Positions 43,832-52,551 of a DNA stretch of 58,893 nucleotides are shown here, in pieces (the first letter of the stretch is position 1; the number at the start of each line of letters is the position of its first letter). The stretch comes from Clostridium sp. DSM 8431. Its GTDB lineage: Bacteria; Bacillota; Clostridia; Clostridiales; Clostridiaceae. Both the position numbers and the translations under genes were made by a program. The notes below the pieces were generated by a model. It searched no databases and was not told the DNA's origin. It worked only from the letters and a program-made list of their open reading frames with translations. The stretch lies in the NCBI RefSeq assembly GCF_900116755.1, contig NZ_FPBY01000001.1, positions 1-58,893 of the forward strand. The letters run 5' to 3'.

Positions 43832-43877
43832 TAAATATAAAATTTATCTTTCTTTTATGAAGGAAATTTTATATTTA
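43832..43877 (+). other. 14-bp AT-only inverted repeat after the second DUF881 gene
   Basis: TAAATATAAAATTT (43832-43845) and AAATTTTATATTTA (43864-43877) are exact complements around an 18-base loop. It is at the place where ftsA-ftsZ would be expected. A stem made only of A-T pairs is a weak terminator; it may be a processing site. Confidence 0.55.
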
Positions 43878-43928
43878 TGAAGAATAATAATAATAAGTAG
43901 ATTACTTAACCCAGGGGGCAAGAAATAT

Positions 43929-44609
43929 ATGAGTATAAGTGAAAATATAAAATTAATAAAGAAGGAATTACCAGATTCAGTAACACTTTTGGCAGTATCT
44001 AAAACTAAACCGCTAGAATACTTAGAAGAAGCATATCAGGCGGGAATGAGAGATTTTGGAGAAAATAAAGTTCAGGAGATGATGGAAAAAGAAAATATAT
44101 TTCATAAAGATGTTAGATGGCATTTTATTGGAACATTGCAAACTAATAAAGTTAAATATTTAGTTGGGAAGGTTCATTTAATTCATTCGCTTTCTAGTAT
44201 TAAATTGTTACAAAAGATAGAAAAAGAATTTGGGAAAAGTAATGAAATTGCAAATGTATTAATTCAAATTAATATAGGTAGAGAGGAAAGTAAAAGTGGC
44301 ATATTTATTGAGGATTTAGAAGAAATTATTTCTGAAATTGAAAAATGTAAGTATGTCAAAGCAAAGGGGATTATGGTTATCATACCTAAGGGAAATGATT
44401 CTGAGAATCGTACATACTTTAAAAAGACAAAAGAAATTTTTGATAACTTAAAATCAAGAAATTTCAACAACATAAGTATGGATGTGCTATCAATGGGAAT
44501 GACCCATGACTATAAGATAGCAGTAGAAGAAGGCTCTACATTAATTAGAGTTGGGGAAGGTATATTTGGAAAAAGAATGTATAATTTAGGAGGAAAAGAA
44601 AATGAGTAA
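43929..44609 (+). CDS. YggS family PLP-binding protein
   Basis: A 226-residue pyridoxal-5'-phosphate carrier protein with the fold of alanine racemase domain 1 (COG0325). The PLP lysine lies in [17 protein letters not shown] (near residue 25); [37 protein letters not shown] and [28 protein letters not shown] are hallmarks. It helps keep PLP and amino acid balance. In Firmicutes (ylmE) it stands upstream of sepF, as here; sepF overlaps its last 8 bases. Confidence 0.93.
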   Translation: MSISENIKLIKKELPDSVTLLAVSKTKPLEYLEEAYQAGMRDFGENKVQEMMEKENIFHKDVRWHFIGTLQTNKVKYLVGKVHLIHSLSSIKLLQKIEKEFGKSNEIANVLIQINIGREESKSGIFIEDLEEIISEIEKCKYVKAKGIMVIIPKGNDSENRTYFKKTKEIFDNLKSRNFNNISMDVLSMGMTHDYKIAVEEGSTLIRVGEGIFGKRMYNLGGKENE

Positions 44610-45054
44610 TGTATTAGCAAAAGTAAAATCAGCTTTAGGATTAGGAGAATATGAAGATTACGAAGAATACGAAAACGATGATATTCAAGAAGAAGAAGAA
44701 GAAGAAGTAGGAATAGAACCTGTAATTCAAGGTAATAAGAGAAATGCAAAAGTAGTTAATCTTCATACTGCAGTATCTCCAAAGGTAACTGTAGTAAAAC
44801 CATTAGCTTACGAACAAGCTACAGAAATTAGTGATGCTTTAAAAGATAAGAAAATAGTAGTAGTAAATACAACTGCTTTAGAAAACAGAATAGCCCAAAG
44901 ATTATTAGATTTTATTAGTGGTTCATGCTATGCTTTATGCGGAGAACTACAAGAAGTTGAAAAAGGAGTTTATTTATTAGCCCCTTCAAATGTTGAAGTT
45001 AGTAATGATTTAAAGAATGAATTGAGTTCAAAAGCTTTTAGTTGGAGTAAATAG
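44602..45054 (+). CDS. sepF: Cell division protein SepF
   Basis: A 150-residue division protein that binds the FtsZ C-terminus and tethers it to the membrane. An N-terminal amphipathic helix ([14 protein letters not shown]) is followed by a very acidic linker (about 15-40, including a run of six glutamates from GAA repeats) and the SepF core (about 60-150, with [30 protein letters not shown]). ATG overlaps the yggS stop, with AGGAGG well placed. ftsZ itself is not nearby. Confidence 0.95.
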   Translation: MSNVLAKVKSALGLGEYEDYEEYENDDIQEEEEEEVGIEPVIQGNKRNAKVVNLHTAVSPKVTVVKPLAYEQATEISDALKDKKIVVVNTTALENRIAQRLLDFISGSCYALCGELQEVEKGVYLLAPSNVEVSNDLKNELSSKAFSWSK

Positions 45055-45059
45055 TTAGT

Positions 45060-45317
45060 ATGGGATTAATTCCAAGACTTATTTCCTCATTAGTTAATGT
45101 AGTTGAATTTTTGATAATGATTGAATGTTTATTATCTTGGGTTTTACCAGGTAGTAATGAAATAATGAGTATAATAAGAACTATTACAAATCCAATACTT
45201 GAACCCTTTAGACAACTTCAATATAAATTCTTAGGAAATATTCCAGTAGATATATCACCAATTTTTGCATTTATGGCTTTAGAGCTAGTGCGAAGATTGA
45301 TATATGTACTTCTTTAA
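45060..45317 (+). CDS. YggT family membrane protein
   Basis: An 85-residue membrane protein with two hydrophobic segments and the family pattern CLLSWVLPGSNEIMSIIRTITNPILEPFRQL. YggT proteins (ylmG) lie after sepF in Firmicutes and affect division-site or nucleoid organisation in some organisms. It has no strong ribosome site and starts 5 bases after sepF, so translation is likely coupled. Confidence 0.9.
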   Translation: MGLIPRLISSLVNVVEFLIMIECLLSWVLPGSNEIMSIIRTITNPILEPFRQLQYKFLGNIPVDISPIFAFMALELVRRLIYVLL

Positions 45318-45322
45318 AAATT

Positions 45323-46090
45323 ATGAAAAAGATAGATGTGTTAAAGTTCTTTGGGGATAATGATAAAGCAGAAGTAACTAATTTATATGAAAAATATAGC
45401 ATGGCTAGAGAGAGGGATATACCTCTCTTTGGCAATTGTTTTTACTCACCTAATATATGGATGTTTTTTGAGAAAAATCTTAAAGAAAGTGGCTTTTGTA
45501 TAGCTTCAGATGGTTTTTTTAAAGAATCTGAAAGAAGGATGATTTCATTTAATAATGTATACAATATTCCTTTTCCTTATGAAGTAATTAAAGTTACAAA
45601 CTTATCTAAGTTTAATAAGATAGAACATAGAGATTATCTTGGGGCATTATTAGGATTAGGTATAAAAAGAGAAAAGGTAGGAGATTTATTAGTTAGAGAT
45701 AATGAGTGTTATTTTCCTGTATGTGAAGAAATTAAAGATTTTATATTGAATAATTTAACATTTATAGGAAAATCACCATGTAAGGTTGAGTGTGTTTCTA
45801 AAGATTTTGATCCGCCTTCATTCAATTTTGAGGAAATTGTTATTTTAGTTCAAACCTTAAGACTTGATTCTATAGTAGCAAAGCTTGCAAAATTATCTAG
45901 AGGAAAAGCTCAAAGCATGATAGATGAAGGTAAAGTACTTATTGATTATTCTACACTTAATAGTAAGTCTTCAAAGATTGAGGTAGGTTCTAGAATAACC
46001 ATAAGAGGGATTGGAAAATTCATTTTAAGTGATGTAATTGGGAATAGTAAGAGTGGAAAATTTAAGGTGTTAATAAAAAAATATACATAG
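45323..46090 (+). CDS. ylmH: YlmH-type S4-domain RNA-binding protein
   Basis: A 255-residue cytoplasmic protein with a C-terminal S4 domain (about 180-240: SIVAKLAKLSRGKAQSMIDEGKVLIDYSTLNSKSSKIEVGSRITIRGIG). The N-terminal part includes the conserved AEVTNLYEKYSMARERDIPLFGNCFYSPNIW and the HRDYLGALLGLGIKREKVGDL pattern. YlmH has been implicated in ribosome rescue and in tRNA/ribosome quality control in B. subtilis. rqcH of the same quality-control pathway lies further on at 49.5-51.3 kb. No strong ribosome site; probably coupled to yggT. Confidence 0.92.
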   Translation: MKKIDVLKFFGDNDKAEVTNLYEKYSMARERDIPLFGNCFYSPNIWMFFEKNLKESGFCIASDGFFKESERRMISFNNVYNIPFPYEVIKVTNLSKFNKIEHRDYLGALLGLGIKREKVGDLLVRDNECYFPVCEEIKDFILNNLTFIGKSPCKVECVSKDFDPPSFNFEEIVILVQTLRLDSIVAKLAKLSRGKAQSMIDEGKVLIDYSTLNSKSSKIEVGSRITIRGIGKFILSDVIGNSKSGKFKVLIKKYT

Positions 46091-46104
46091 TAGAGGTGAA
46101 ACTT

Positions 46105-46716
46105 ATGAAACTTACACCAATGGATATTAATAATAAAGAATTTAAAAGAGGTTTAAGAGGTTATCTACCAGAAGAAGTTGATGAGTTCTTAGATGAGATA
46201 GTAGATAGTTATGAAGAATTATATAAAGACAATGTAAAACTTAAAGAAAGACTTACAGCAGCAACAGATAAGATTGAGCATTATTCAAAGATAGAAAGTA
46301 CAATACAAAATACTTTAGTATTAGCTCAAAATGCAGCTGAGCAGGCAAAAACTTCTTCTCAAAAAGAAGCAGAAATGATTATAAAAAATGCAAATGAAAC
46401 TGCTCAAAAAATATTAGATAAAGCTCATAATGATGTAATAGGAATAAATGCTGAATTTGATAAAGTAAAACAAGAATTTATAAAGTTTAGAGCAAAATAT
46501 AGAAACTTTATAACTACACAATTAGAAACTTTCGAAGATTTAGAAAAAGATTTTAATAAAAATTATAGTATTTCAGCACCAATTGAAGAAGAAGTTGAGT
46601 GTAAAGATATAGAACTAAATGAGGAAAGTATAGTTACTTTTGAAAAAGAAGAATCTAAAGAAATCAGTGATATGGATGAGATAAAAAGTTTCTTTGCAAA
46701 TACTGATGAAGAATAA
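46105..46716 (+). CDS. divIVA: DivIVA domain protein
   Basis: A 203-residue coiled-coil protein that senses negative membrane curvature at poles and septa. The N-terminal membrane-binding domain reads KLTPMDINNKEFKRGLRGYLPEEVDEFLDEIVDSYEEL, the DivIVA signature. A coiled coil extends to about residue 145, and the C-terminus is acidic. ATG 46105 is 6 bases after AGAGGTG; a GTG at 46096 lies inside that site. It ends the division transcript with a strong terminator. Confidence 0.95.
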   Translation: MKLTPMDINNKEFKRGLRGYLPEEVDEFLDEIVDSYEELYKDNVKLKERLTAATDKIEHYSKIESTIQNTLVLAQNAAEQAKTSSQKEAEMIIKNANETAQKILDKAHNDVIGINAEFDKVKQEFIKFRAKYRNFITTQLETFEDLEKDFNKNYSISAPIEEEVECKDIELNEESIVTFEKEESKEISDMDEIKSFFANTDEE

Positions 46717-46727
46717 TGAAAAAGATG

Positions 46728-46762
46728 AAAATACTGTAGATTAATATCTACAGTATTTTTTA
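46728..46762 (+). terminator. Intrinsic terminator after divIVA
   Basis: AAAATACTGTAGA (46728-46740), 6-base loop, TCTACAGTATTTT (46747-46759) and further Ts. It closes the division cluster. Confidence 0.9.
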
Positions 46763-46857
46763 ATGCTTAATTTTATTAGGAAAATTAAATTGAGAAATAG
46801 GTTTTCTTATATTATAATGTTATGGAATACAAAGATTTTTGAGGTGTAGTTAAAAAC

Positions 46858-47775
46858 ATGGAAGAAACTATTTTTACAATTGAAGAAAATTATGAAGGAG
46901 AAAGAATAGATAAATATTTAACTCATGTCTTTGAAGGTAAATCTCGTTCATATCTTCAAGGTTTAATAGAAAAAGGAAATATATTAGTTAATGACAAAAA
47001 TATAAAGAGTAACTATAAATTAAGACTATATGATGAAGTTAAAGTAACAATTCCAGAACCTCTAGTTTTAAAGGCTGAACCAGAAGATATTCCTTTAAAT
47101 ATTATATATGAGGACTCTGATGTTATAGTAGTTAATAAACCACAAGGAATGGTGGTACATCCAGCTCCAGGGAATTATAATGGAACTTTAGTTAATGGTC
47201 TTTTATATCATTGTACTGATTTATCAAGTATAAATGGTGTTGTAAGACCAGGGATAGTTCATAGAATTGATAAGGATACAAGTGGAATATTAGTAGTTGC
47301 TAAAAATGATAATTCACATAATTTTTTATCTGAACAATTAAGAGATCATTCAATGAAAAGAGAATATATTGCTTTAGTTGAAGGTGTAGTAAAAGAGGAT
47401 AGTGGAACTATTGATAAACCTCTTGGAAGAAATAAAAAAGATAGACTTAAAATTGGAATAGTTGAGGGTGGAAGAAGAGCTGTTACTCATTATGAAGTAT
47501 TAGAAAGATATAAATCTAGCACCCTTATTAAGTGTGTGTTAGAAACAGGAAGAACTCATCAAATAAGAGTGCATATGGCGTCTATAGGGCATCCATTAAT
47601 AGGAGATCCTTTATATGGATTTAAAAAGCAAAAATATAAATTAGAAGGCCAAATGCTTCATGCAAAAGTATTAGGTTTTATTCATCCTTCAACAAAAGAG
47701 TATGTAGAATTTGATTCAAATCTTCCTGTATATTTTGAGGAGTTAATTGAAAAACTGAGAAATGAAATGTTTTAG
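46858..47775 (+). CDS. RluA-family pseudouridine synthase (RluD-like)
   Basis: A 305-residue RNA pseudouridine synthase. An N-terminal S4 domain (about 12-75, RIDKYLTHVFEGKSRSYLQGLIEKGNILVN) is followed by the catalytic domain with the active-site aspartate in VHRIDKDTSGILVVAKN (near residue 139) and GRTHQIRVHMASIGHPLIGDPLYG. This is the ylyB position in Firmicutes, where it normally follows lspA and precedes pyrR; lspA is absent here. The exact rRNA uridine target is not readable. Confidence 0.93.
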   Translation: MEETIFTIEENYEGERIDKYLTHVFEGKSRSYLQGLIEKGNILVNDKNIKSNYKLRLYDEVKVTIPEPLVLKAEPEDIPLNIIYEDSDVIVVNKPQGMVVHPAPGNYNGTLVNGLLYHCTDLSSINGVVRPGIVHRIDKDTSGILVVAKNDNSHNFLSEQLRDHSMKREYIALVEGVVKEDSGTIDKPLGRNKKDRLKIGIVEGGRRAVTHYEVLERYKSSTLIKCVLETGRTHQIRVHMASIGHPLIGDPLYGFKKQKYKLEGQMLHAKVLGFIHPSTKEYVEFDSNLPVYFEELIEKLRNEMF

Positions 47776-48327
<552 letters not shown>

Positions 48328-48344
48328 TCTAAGGAGATAAAGCA

Positions 48345-49517
48345 ATGGAATATAATTTAATAGCTACAACTACTTTTGGACTGGAAGGAATTACGGCTAA
48401 AGAACTTAGAGCTTTAGGATATGATGATGTAAAGACTGAAACAAGTAAAGTATGTTTTACTGGAGATGAAATGGATATAGCAATTGCTAATATTCATTTA
48501 AGAACAGCAGACAGAGTTTTAATAAAAATGGCTGAATTTGAGGCAAGAACTTTTGAAGAGTTATTCCAAGGAACTAAGAATGTTAATTGGAGCAAACTTA
48601 TTCCTAGAAACGGAAAGATGCACGTTGTTGGTAAATCAATAAAATCTACTTTACATAGTGTTCCAGACTGTCAGTCTATAGTAAAAAAGGCTATAATAAC
48701 TCATATGAGTGAAGCTTATGGAATAGATAGATTTGAAGAAAATGGACCAGTTTATAGAATTGAAGTAGCTATATTAAAGGATAAAGTTACATTAACAATT
48801 GATACTTCAGGTTCAGGCCTTCATAAAAGAGGATATAGAGAAAATTCAGGGGCAGCTCCTTTAAAAGAAACTTTAGCAGCAGCTATGGTATATCTTTCAA
48901 GATGGCAAGAAGATTATACCCTTATAGATCCATTCTGCGGGTCAGGTACAATTCTTATAGAGGCAGCAATGATAATGCTTAATATAGCACCTGGAATTAA
49001 TAAAGAATTTGTATGTGAAACATGGCCAACTATGCCTGGGTATGTTTTTAATCAGGTAAGAGAAGGAGCTAGAAAAGCAGAAAAAAGAGATAAAAAATTA
49101 AAGCTTATAGGATATGATATAGATACATGGGTTTTAAGAACTGCTGAAAATAATGCATATAAAGCTGGAGTTAAAGATTACATAGAATTCCACAAAAGAG
49201 ATTTTAGAGAATTTTCTAATAAAGGAGATTATGGCTTTATTATAACTAACCCTCCATATGGAGAAAGATTAAGTGATAAGAGAGAAGTAGAAGAGCTTTA
49301 TAGAAAATTTGGATTATATAAAAAAGAATATGATAAATGGGACTTTAATGCCTTAACATCTTATGAAGATTTTGAAAAGCCTTTTGGAAGAAAGAGTACT
49401 AAAAATAGAAAGTTATATAACGGTAAATTAAAGTGTTATTATTATCAATACTTTGATAACAATAAGATAAAAGGTCATGGAGATACTGTAATTCAAGAAA
49501 TTATTAGAAACTCATAA
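48345..49517 (+). CDS. THUMP-domain RNA methyltransferase (RlmL/YpsC-like)
   Basis: A 390-residue class I SAM methylase. An N-terminal ferredoxin-like and THUMP region (about 1-155) is followed by the methylase domain with LIDPFCGSGTILIEAAMI (SAM motif I, near residue 196) and the catalytic NPPYGERL (near 303). It corresponds to the N-terminal half of E. coli RlmL, which makes m2G2445 in 23S rRNA, and to YpsC of Bacillus. Co-transcription with pyrR is likely (17-base gap). A bidirectional terminator follows. Confidence 0.92.
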   Translation: MEYNLIATTTFGLEGITAKELRALGYDDVKTETSKVCFTGDEMDIAIANIHLRTADRVLIKMAEFEARTFEELFQGTKNVNWSKLIPRNGKMHVVGKSIKSTLHSVPDCQSIVKKAIITHMSEAYGIDRFEENGPVYRIEVAILKDKVTLTIDTSGSGLHKRGYRENSGAAPLKETLAAAMVYLSRWQEDYTLIDPFCGSGTILIEAAMIMLNIAPGINKEFVCETWPTMPGYVFNQVREGARKAEKRDKKLKLIGYDIDTWVLRTAENNAYKAGVKDYIEFHKRDFREFSNKGDYGFIITNPPYGERLSDKREVEELYRKFGLYKKEYDKWDFNALTSYEDFEKPFGRKSTKNRKLYNGKLKCYYYQYFDNNKIKGHGDTVIQEIIRNS

Positions 49518-49521
49518 AAGG

Positions 49522-49552
49522 AAAGCTGTAAAGATTACTTTACAGCTTTTGT
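49522..49552. terminator. Bidirectional intrinsic terminator between RlmL-like gene and rqcH
   Basis: AAAGCTGTAAAG (49522-49533), ATTA loop, CTTTACAGCTTT (49538-49549). One arm overlaps the 3' end of rqcH, so the same bases encode the RqcH C-terminus and end both transcripts. Confidence 0.8.
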
Positions 49553-51280
49553 TATGTTTAAACTATCAAATTTTGCAGGATCTACATACATAGTTTTATT
49601 TGTATAATAAATAACCATTCCAGGTTTTGCACCATTAGGCTTTTTTAAGTTTCTTACTTCAGTATAATCTACAGGAACCTTTGAAGTATTCTTTCCTTTA
49701 CTATAGTGAGCAGCAATTATAGCAGCTTCGCTTAAAGTTTCATCATCTACATCATTACCTTTTATAATACAGTGAGAACCAGGAATTTCTTTTGTATGAA
49801 GCCAAATATCATTTTTATTTGCAAATTTTAAGCTTAGATAATCATTTTGAATATTATTTTTTCCTACATATATATCAAAGCCTTTAGATGATATGAAATG
49901 AAGAGGCTTATCAGCTTTGTTTTTCTTGCTTCCCTTTTTATCAGCCCTATATTTTATGTATCCTGTCTCCATAAGTTCAGACTTTATTGCATCTATTTCA
50001 TCATATGAGTCAACATTGTATATGTTTGTAAGAACTGAATTTAAATAAGTAAGTTCTTCCTCATTTTTTTCTAATTGCTCAATTGCCCATTCTTCAGATT
50101 TTTTTAGTTTATTATATCTTTTATAATATTTTTGAATATTTTCTGAAGGAGTTTTATAAGGATCTAATGCAATTGTCATATACTCTTCATTTTCTGAGTA
50201 GAAGTTTAAAAGACTTACTTCTTTATCACCAGGTTTTATTGTATAAATATAAGAAGTTAAAAGATCACCTTTTATTTTATAAATATCTTTCTTTTCACCT
50301 TCTTTAATGTTTTCATTTAAAATTTTAGATTTCTTATTACATCTTTCTATATTTGTATGAATTAATTTTGCAAGATCTGTTGAACGACTTGATAGTCTAT
50401 CTTGTTTATCCTTCATACTAAAGAAATTATCCATCATTTCAGATGGTGATTCAAAAATAATTTTTTTATAATCTTTAAAGGTTTCTTTTAAGTCTATACA
50501 GTAAAAATCTTTATATATATTATTTTCATCTGTATATATGTAAAACTCTTTGTTTTCTGATAAAGCATTAGCAAAAGATTTCATAAAGTTTATAAAATCT
50601 TCATTTTCATTTGAAGATATATTTAATTTAGTACATTCACTATATAATTCTTTAGATAGTACCTTTGATATACCTGTAAATGTCTTTAAAAAGAAATTTT
50701 CATCAAATACAATTTCGTTTTCAGAAGTAAATTTAATTAAGTCTTCTTTAGAGAAAGATAATGGATCTAACTTTTTCGAAGCAGGAGGGTACATGTATTC
50801 CACTCCAGGATATAATACACGATAGCTATTTATGTCAGGTGTTATATGCTTTATAGATTCCATAACCTTATTATCTCTATCACGTACAAGGGTAATATTT
50901 GAGTGTCTACCCATTATTTCTATAATTAAAGAATAGGTGCTATTAAATCCCATTTCATCAGAGGCTTCTATATTCATAGTAACTATTCTATCGCAATCCT
51001 TTTGACTTACATCAATAATTTTACCACCTAAAAGATATTTTCTCATAACCATTAGAAACATAGGTGCCTTTAATGGATTCTCTTTAGCTATATTAGTAAA
51101 GTGAATACGTGGAAAATTTGAAGATGCAGATAAAAGGAGTTTATGATTTTTTCTGTCTTTTCTTATAGTTAAAATTATCTCATCTTTTTCGGGTTGATTG
51201 ATTTTGTCTATTTTTGAATCAATTAATGTATCCTTTAAATTATTTAGTAAACTATGTAGGAAAATTCCGTCAAGTGCCAT
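49535..51280 (-). CDS. rqcH: RqcH, Rqc2-homologue of ribosome quality control
   Basis: A 581-residue NFACT protein that binds obstructed 50S subunits carrying peptidyl-tRNA and recruits tRNA-Ala to add C-terminal alanine tails. The N-terminal NFACT-N domain starts MALDGIFLHSLLNNLKD; from this start the conserved Asp-Arg pair falls at D97-R98, the same numbers as in B. subtilis RqcH. A coiled-coil middle (about 270-430) and the NFACT-R domain (about 445-560, FISSKGFDIYVGKNNIQNDYLS, DIWLHTKEIPGSHCII) follow. ATG at 51280 is 8 bases after AAGGA; the upstream ATG overlaps that site. Older annotations call it fibronectin-binding protein. Confidence 0.95.
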   Translation of the reverse strand: MALDGIFLHSLLNNLKDTLIDSKIDKINQPEKDEIILTIRKDRKNHKLLLSASSNFPRIHFTNIAKENPLKAPMFLMVMRKYLLGGKIIDVSQKDCDRIVTMNIEASDEMGFNSTYSLIIEIMGRHSNITLVRDRDNKVMESIKHITPDINSYRVLYPGVEYMYPPASKKLDPLSFSKEDLIKFTSENEIVFDENFFLKTFTGISKVLSKELYSECTKLNISSNENEDFINFMKSFANALSENKEFYIYTDENNIYKDFYCIDLKETFKDYKKIIFESPSEMMDNFFSMKDKQDRLSSRSTDLAKLIHTNIERCNKKSKILNENIKEGEKKDIYKIKGDLLTSYIYTIKPGDKEVSLLNFYSENEEYMTIALDPYKTPSENIQKYYKRYNKLKKSEEWAIEQLEKNEEELTYLNSVLTNIYNVDSYDEIDAIKSELMETGYIKYRADKKGSKKNKADKPLHFISSKGFDIYVGKNNIQNDYLSLKFANKNDIWLHTKEIPGSHCIIKGNDVDDETLSEAAIIAAHYSKGKNTSKVPVDYTEVRNLKKPNGAKPGMVIYYTNKTMYVDPAKFDSLNITKAVK

Positions 51281-51461
51281 AAAAATCATCCTTTCTCTAT
51301 ATATATAGAGTATATCATTAAATAAAAATTTAGTTAAGGTGTAGGAAAATTAATAAATTATTATTTTTACTATTGTCATAAAGAAAATTTCAGAGTATTA
51401 TGTTAGTTGTGAGAAAAAAAGTACATAAATTACAGTGATATAAGTCAAGAGGGAGACATTA

Positions 51462-52463
51462 ATGAAATGTTTTGTAGGAAATAAATTATTAGTTTTTATA
51501 GTTTCAATGTGCTTTGTATTATTTGTTTCTTGCGAAAGTGATATTAAAGAAAAGGTAGAAGGCATAAAACTTAGTACAGGAGCAGTAATTCAAAATGATT
51601 CAGGAGAGTTATCTAATTTTAACTTACTTGATGGAAATTATACAAAAATAGATAATAGTGAAGTAGTAGGAGTATATAACAGTAAAAGTGGTAACTATGT
51701 TGGTATTAAAGATGGAGAATATGAGTATTTTTATGATGGTATTATAAGAAAACTTGAAAATATTGATATAAATTCTACAGATTTAAAATTATCTAAATCA
51801 GGAGATTACTTAAGCTATTTTGAAAATGAAGATGGTGTTTTAGAATTAAAGTTAAAATCTCTTAAGGATGATAGTAATATAGAATTTAATTCTCACGTAT
51901 ATATTTCAAGTACACTTATGGACTGGATTGATAATGAAAATATAGTTTACTATGGAATAAGCGAAGAAAAAGTTAATGGAATTTTTATATATAATGTAAG
52001 TACAAAGGAAGAAAAATTACTTTATGAATTAAATAATGGTATCATTCAATTTGTGAAAACTATTGATGATGGAGTTTTATGTATACAGGAAACTGTAGAT
52101 GGAAAAAAACTTCTTAAGGTTATAGAACAAGATGGAAAGTCTGAAAAGATAATTTCTGAAAAAGTTACTCAAATTATAGATATTATAATGAAGGATAATG
52201 AGTATTATTTTATAGGTAAGGTTTTAGGAGAAGCAGAGTCTATATATAAATTGTCAAATAATCAGTTAAAGAGAATGGTTTTTGATTTTCCAAAGGTAAT
52301 AGATTTTAATAAAGGATTATCTGTAGATTCTGAAGGAGATATATTATTTATAGGAAAAAATAATATTAAAGATACTGGTGAAGAAATTTATAAGGTAAAT
52401 TCTAAAGGTACAATAAGTAAAATTAAAGATAAAGCAAAAGAATATACATTTGTAGATTTTTAG
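51462..52463 (+). CDS. Putative lipoprotein with beta-propeller-like repeats
   Basis: A 333-residue exported lipoprotein with a signal peptide and lipobox FVSC (cysteine at about residue 24). The mature part is made of short repeated strands with pattern such as SGDYLSYFENEDGVLELKLKSL and DNENIVYYGISEEKVNGIFIYNVSTKEEKLLYEL, reminiscent of TolB/WD40-like propellers. I do not recognise a named family. It lies just before the pilus operon but has its own terminator, so a link to pili is only positional. Confidence 0.7.
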   Translation: MKCFVGNKLLVFIVSMCFVLFVSCESDIKEKVEGIKLSTGAVIQNDSGELSNFNLLDGNYTKIDNSEVVGVYNSKSGNYVGIKDGEYEYFYDGIIRKLENIDINSTDLKLSKSGDYLSYFENEDGVLELKLKSLKDDSNIEFNSHVYISSTLMDWIDNENIVYYGISEEKVNGIFIYNVSTKEEKLLYELNNGIIQFVKTIDDGVLCIQETVDGKKLLKVIEQDGKSEKIISEKVTQIIDIIMKDNEYYFIGKVLGEAESIYKLSNNQLKRMVFDFPKVIDFNKGLSVDSEGDILFIGKNNIKDTGEEIYKVNSKGTISKIKDKAKEYTFVDF

Positions 52464-52494
52464 TAAGATTTTTTAAAAATCTTACTGTTTTTTT
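52462..52494 (+). terminator. Intrinsic terminator before the pilus operon
   Basis: AGTAAGATTTTT pairs with AAAAATCTTACT (52462-52473 with 52475-52486; the middle forms the loop), followed by G and seven Ts. Confidence 0.85.
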
Positions 52495-52508
52495 ATGTAT
52501 AGAAATTC

Positions 52509-52536
52509 TTGTCTGTGGTAAAAATTAGAATATAAA
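52509..52536 (+). promoter_or_regulatory. Possible promoter of the pilus operon
   Basis: TTGTCT (52509-52514), 16-base spacer, TATAAA (52531-52536). If used, transcription would begin close to 52543, inside or just before the ribosome site at 52539-52546, leaving almost no leader and excluding the TTG at 52537 as a start codon. Confidence 0.4.
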
Positions 52537-52551
52537 TTGGGAGGTGAAAAT

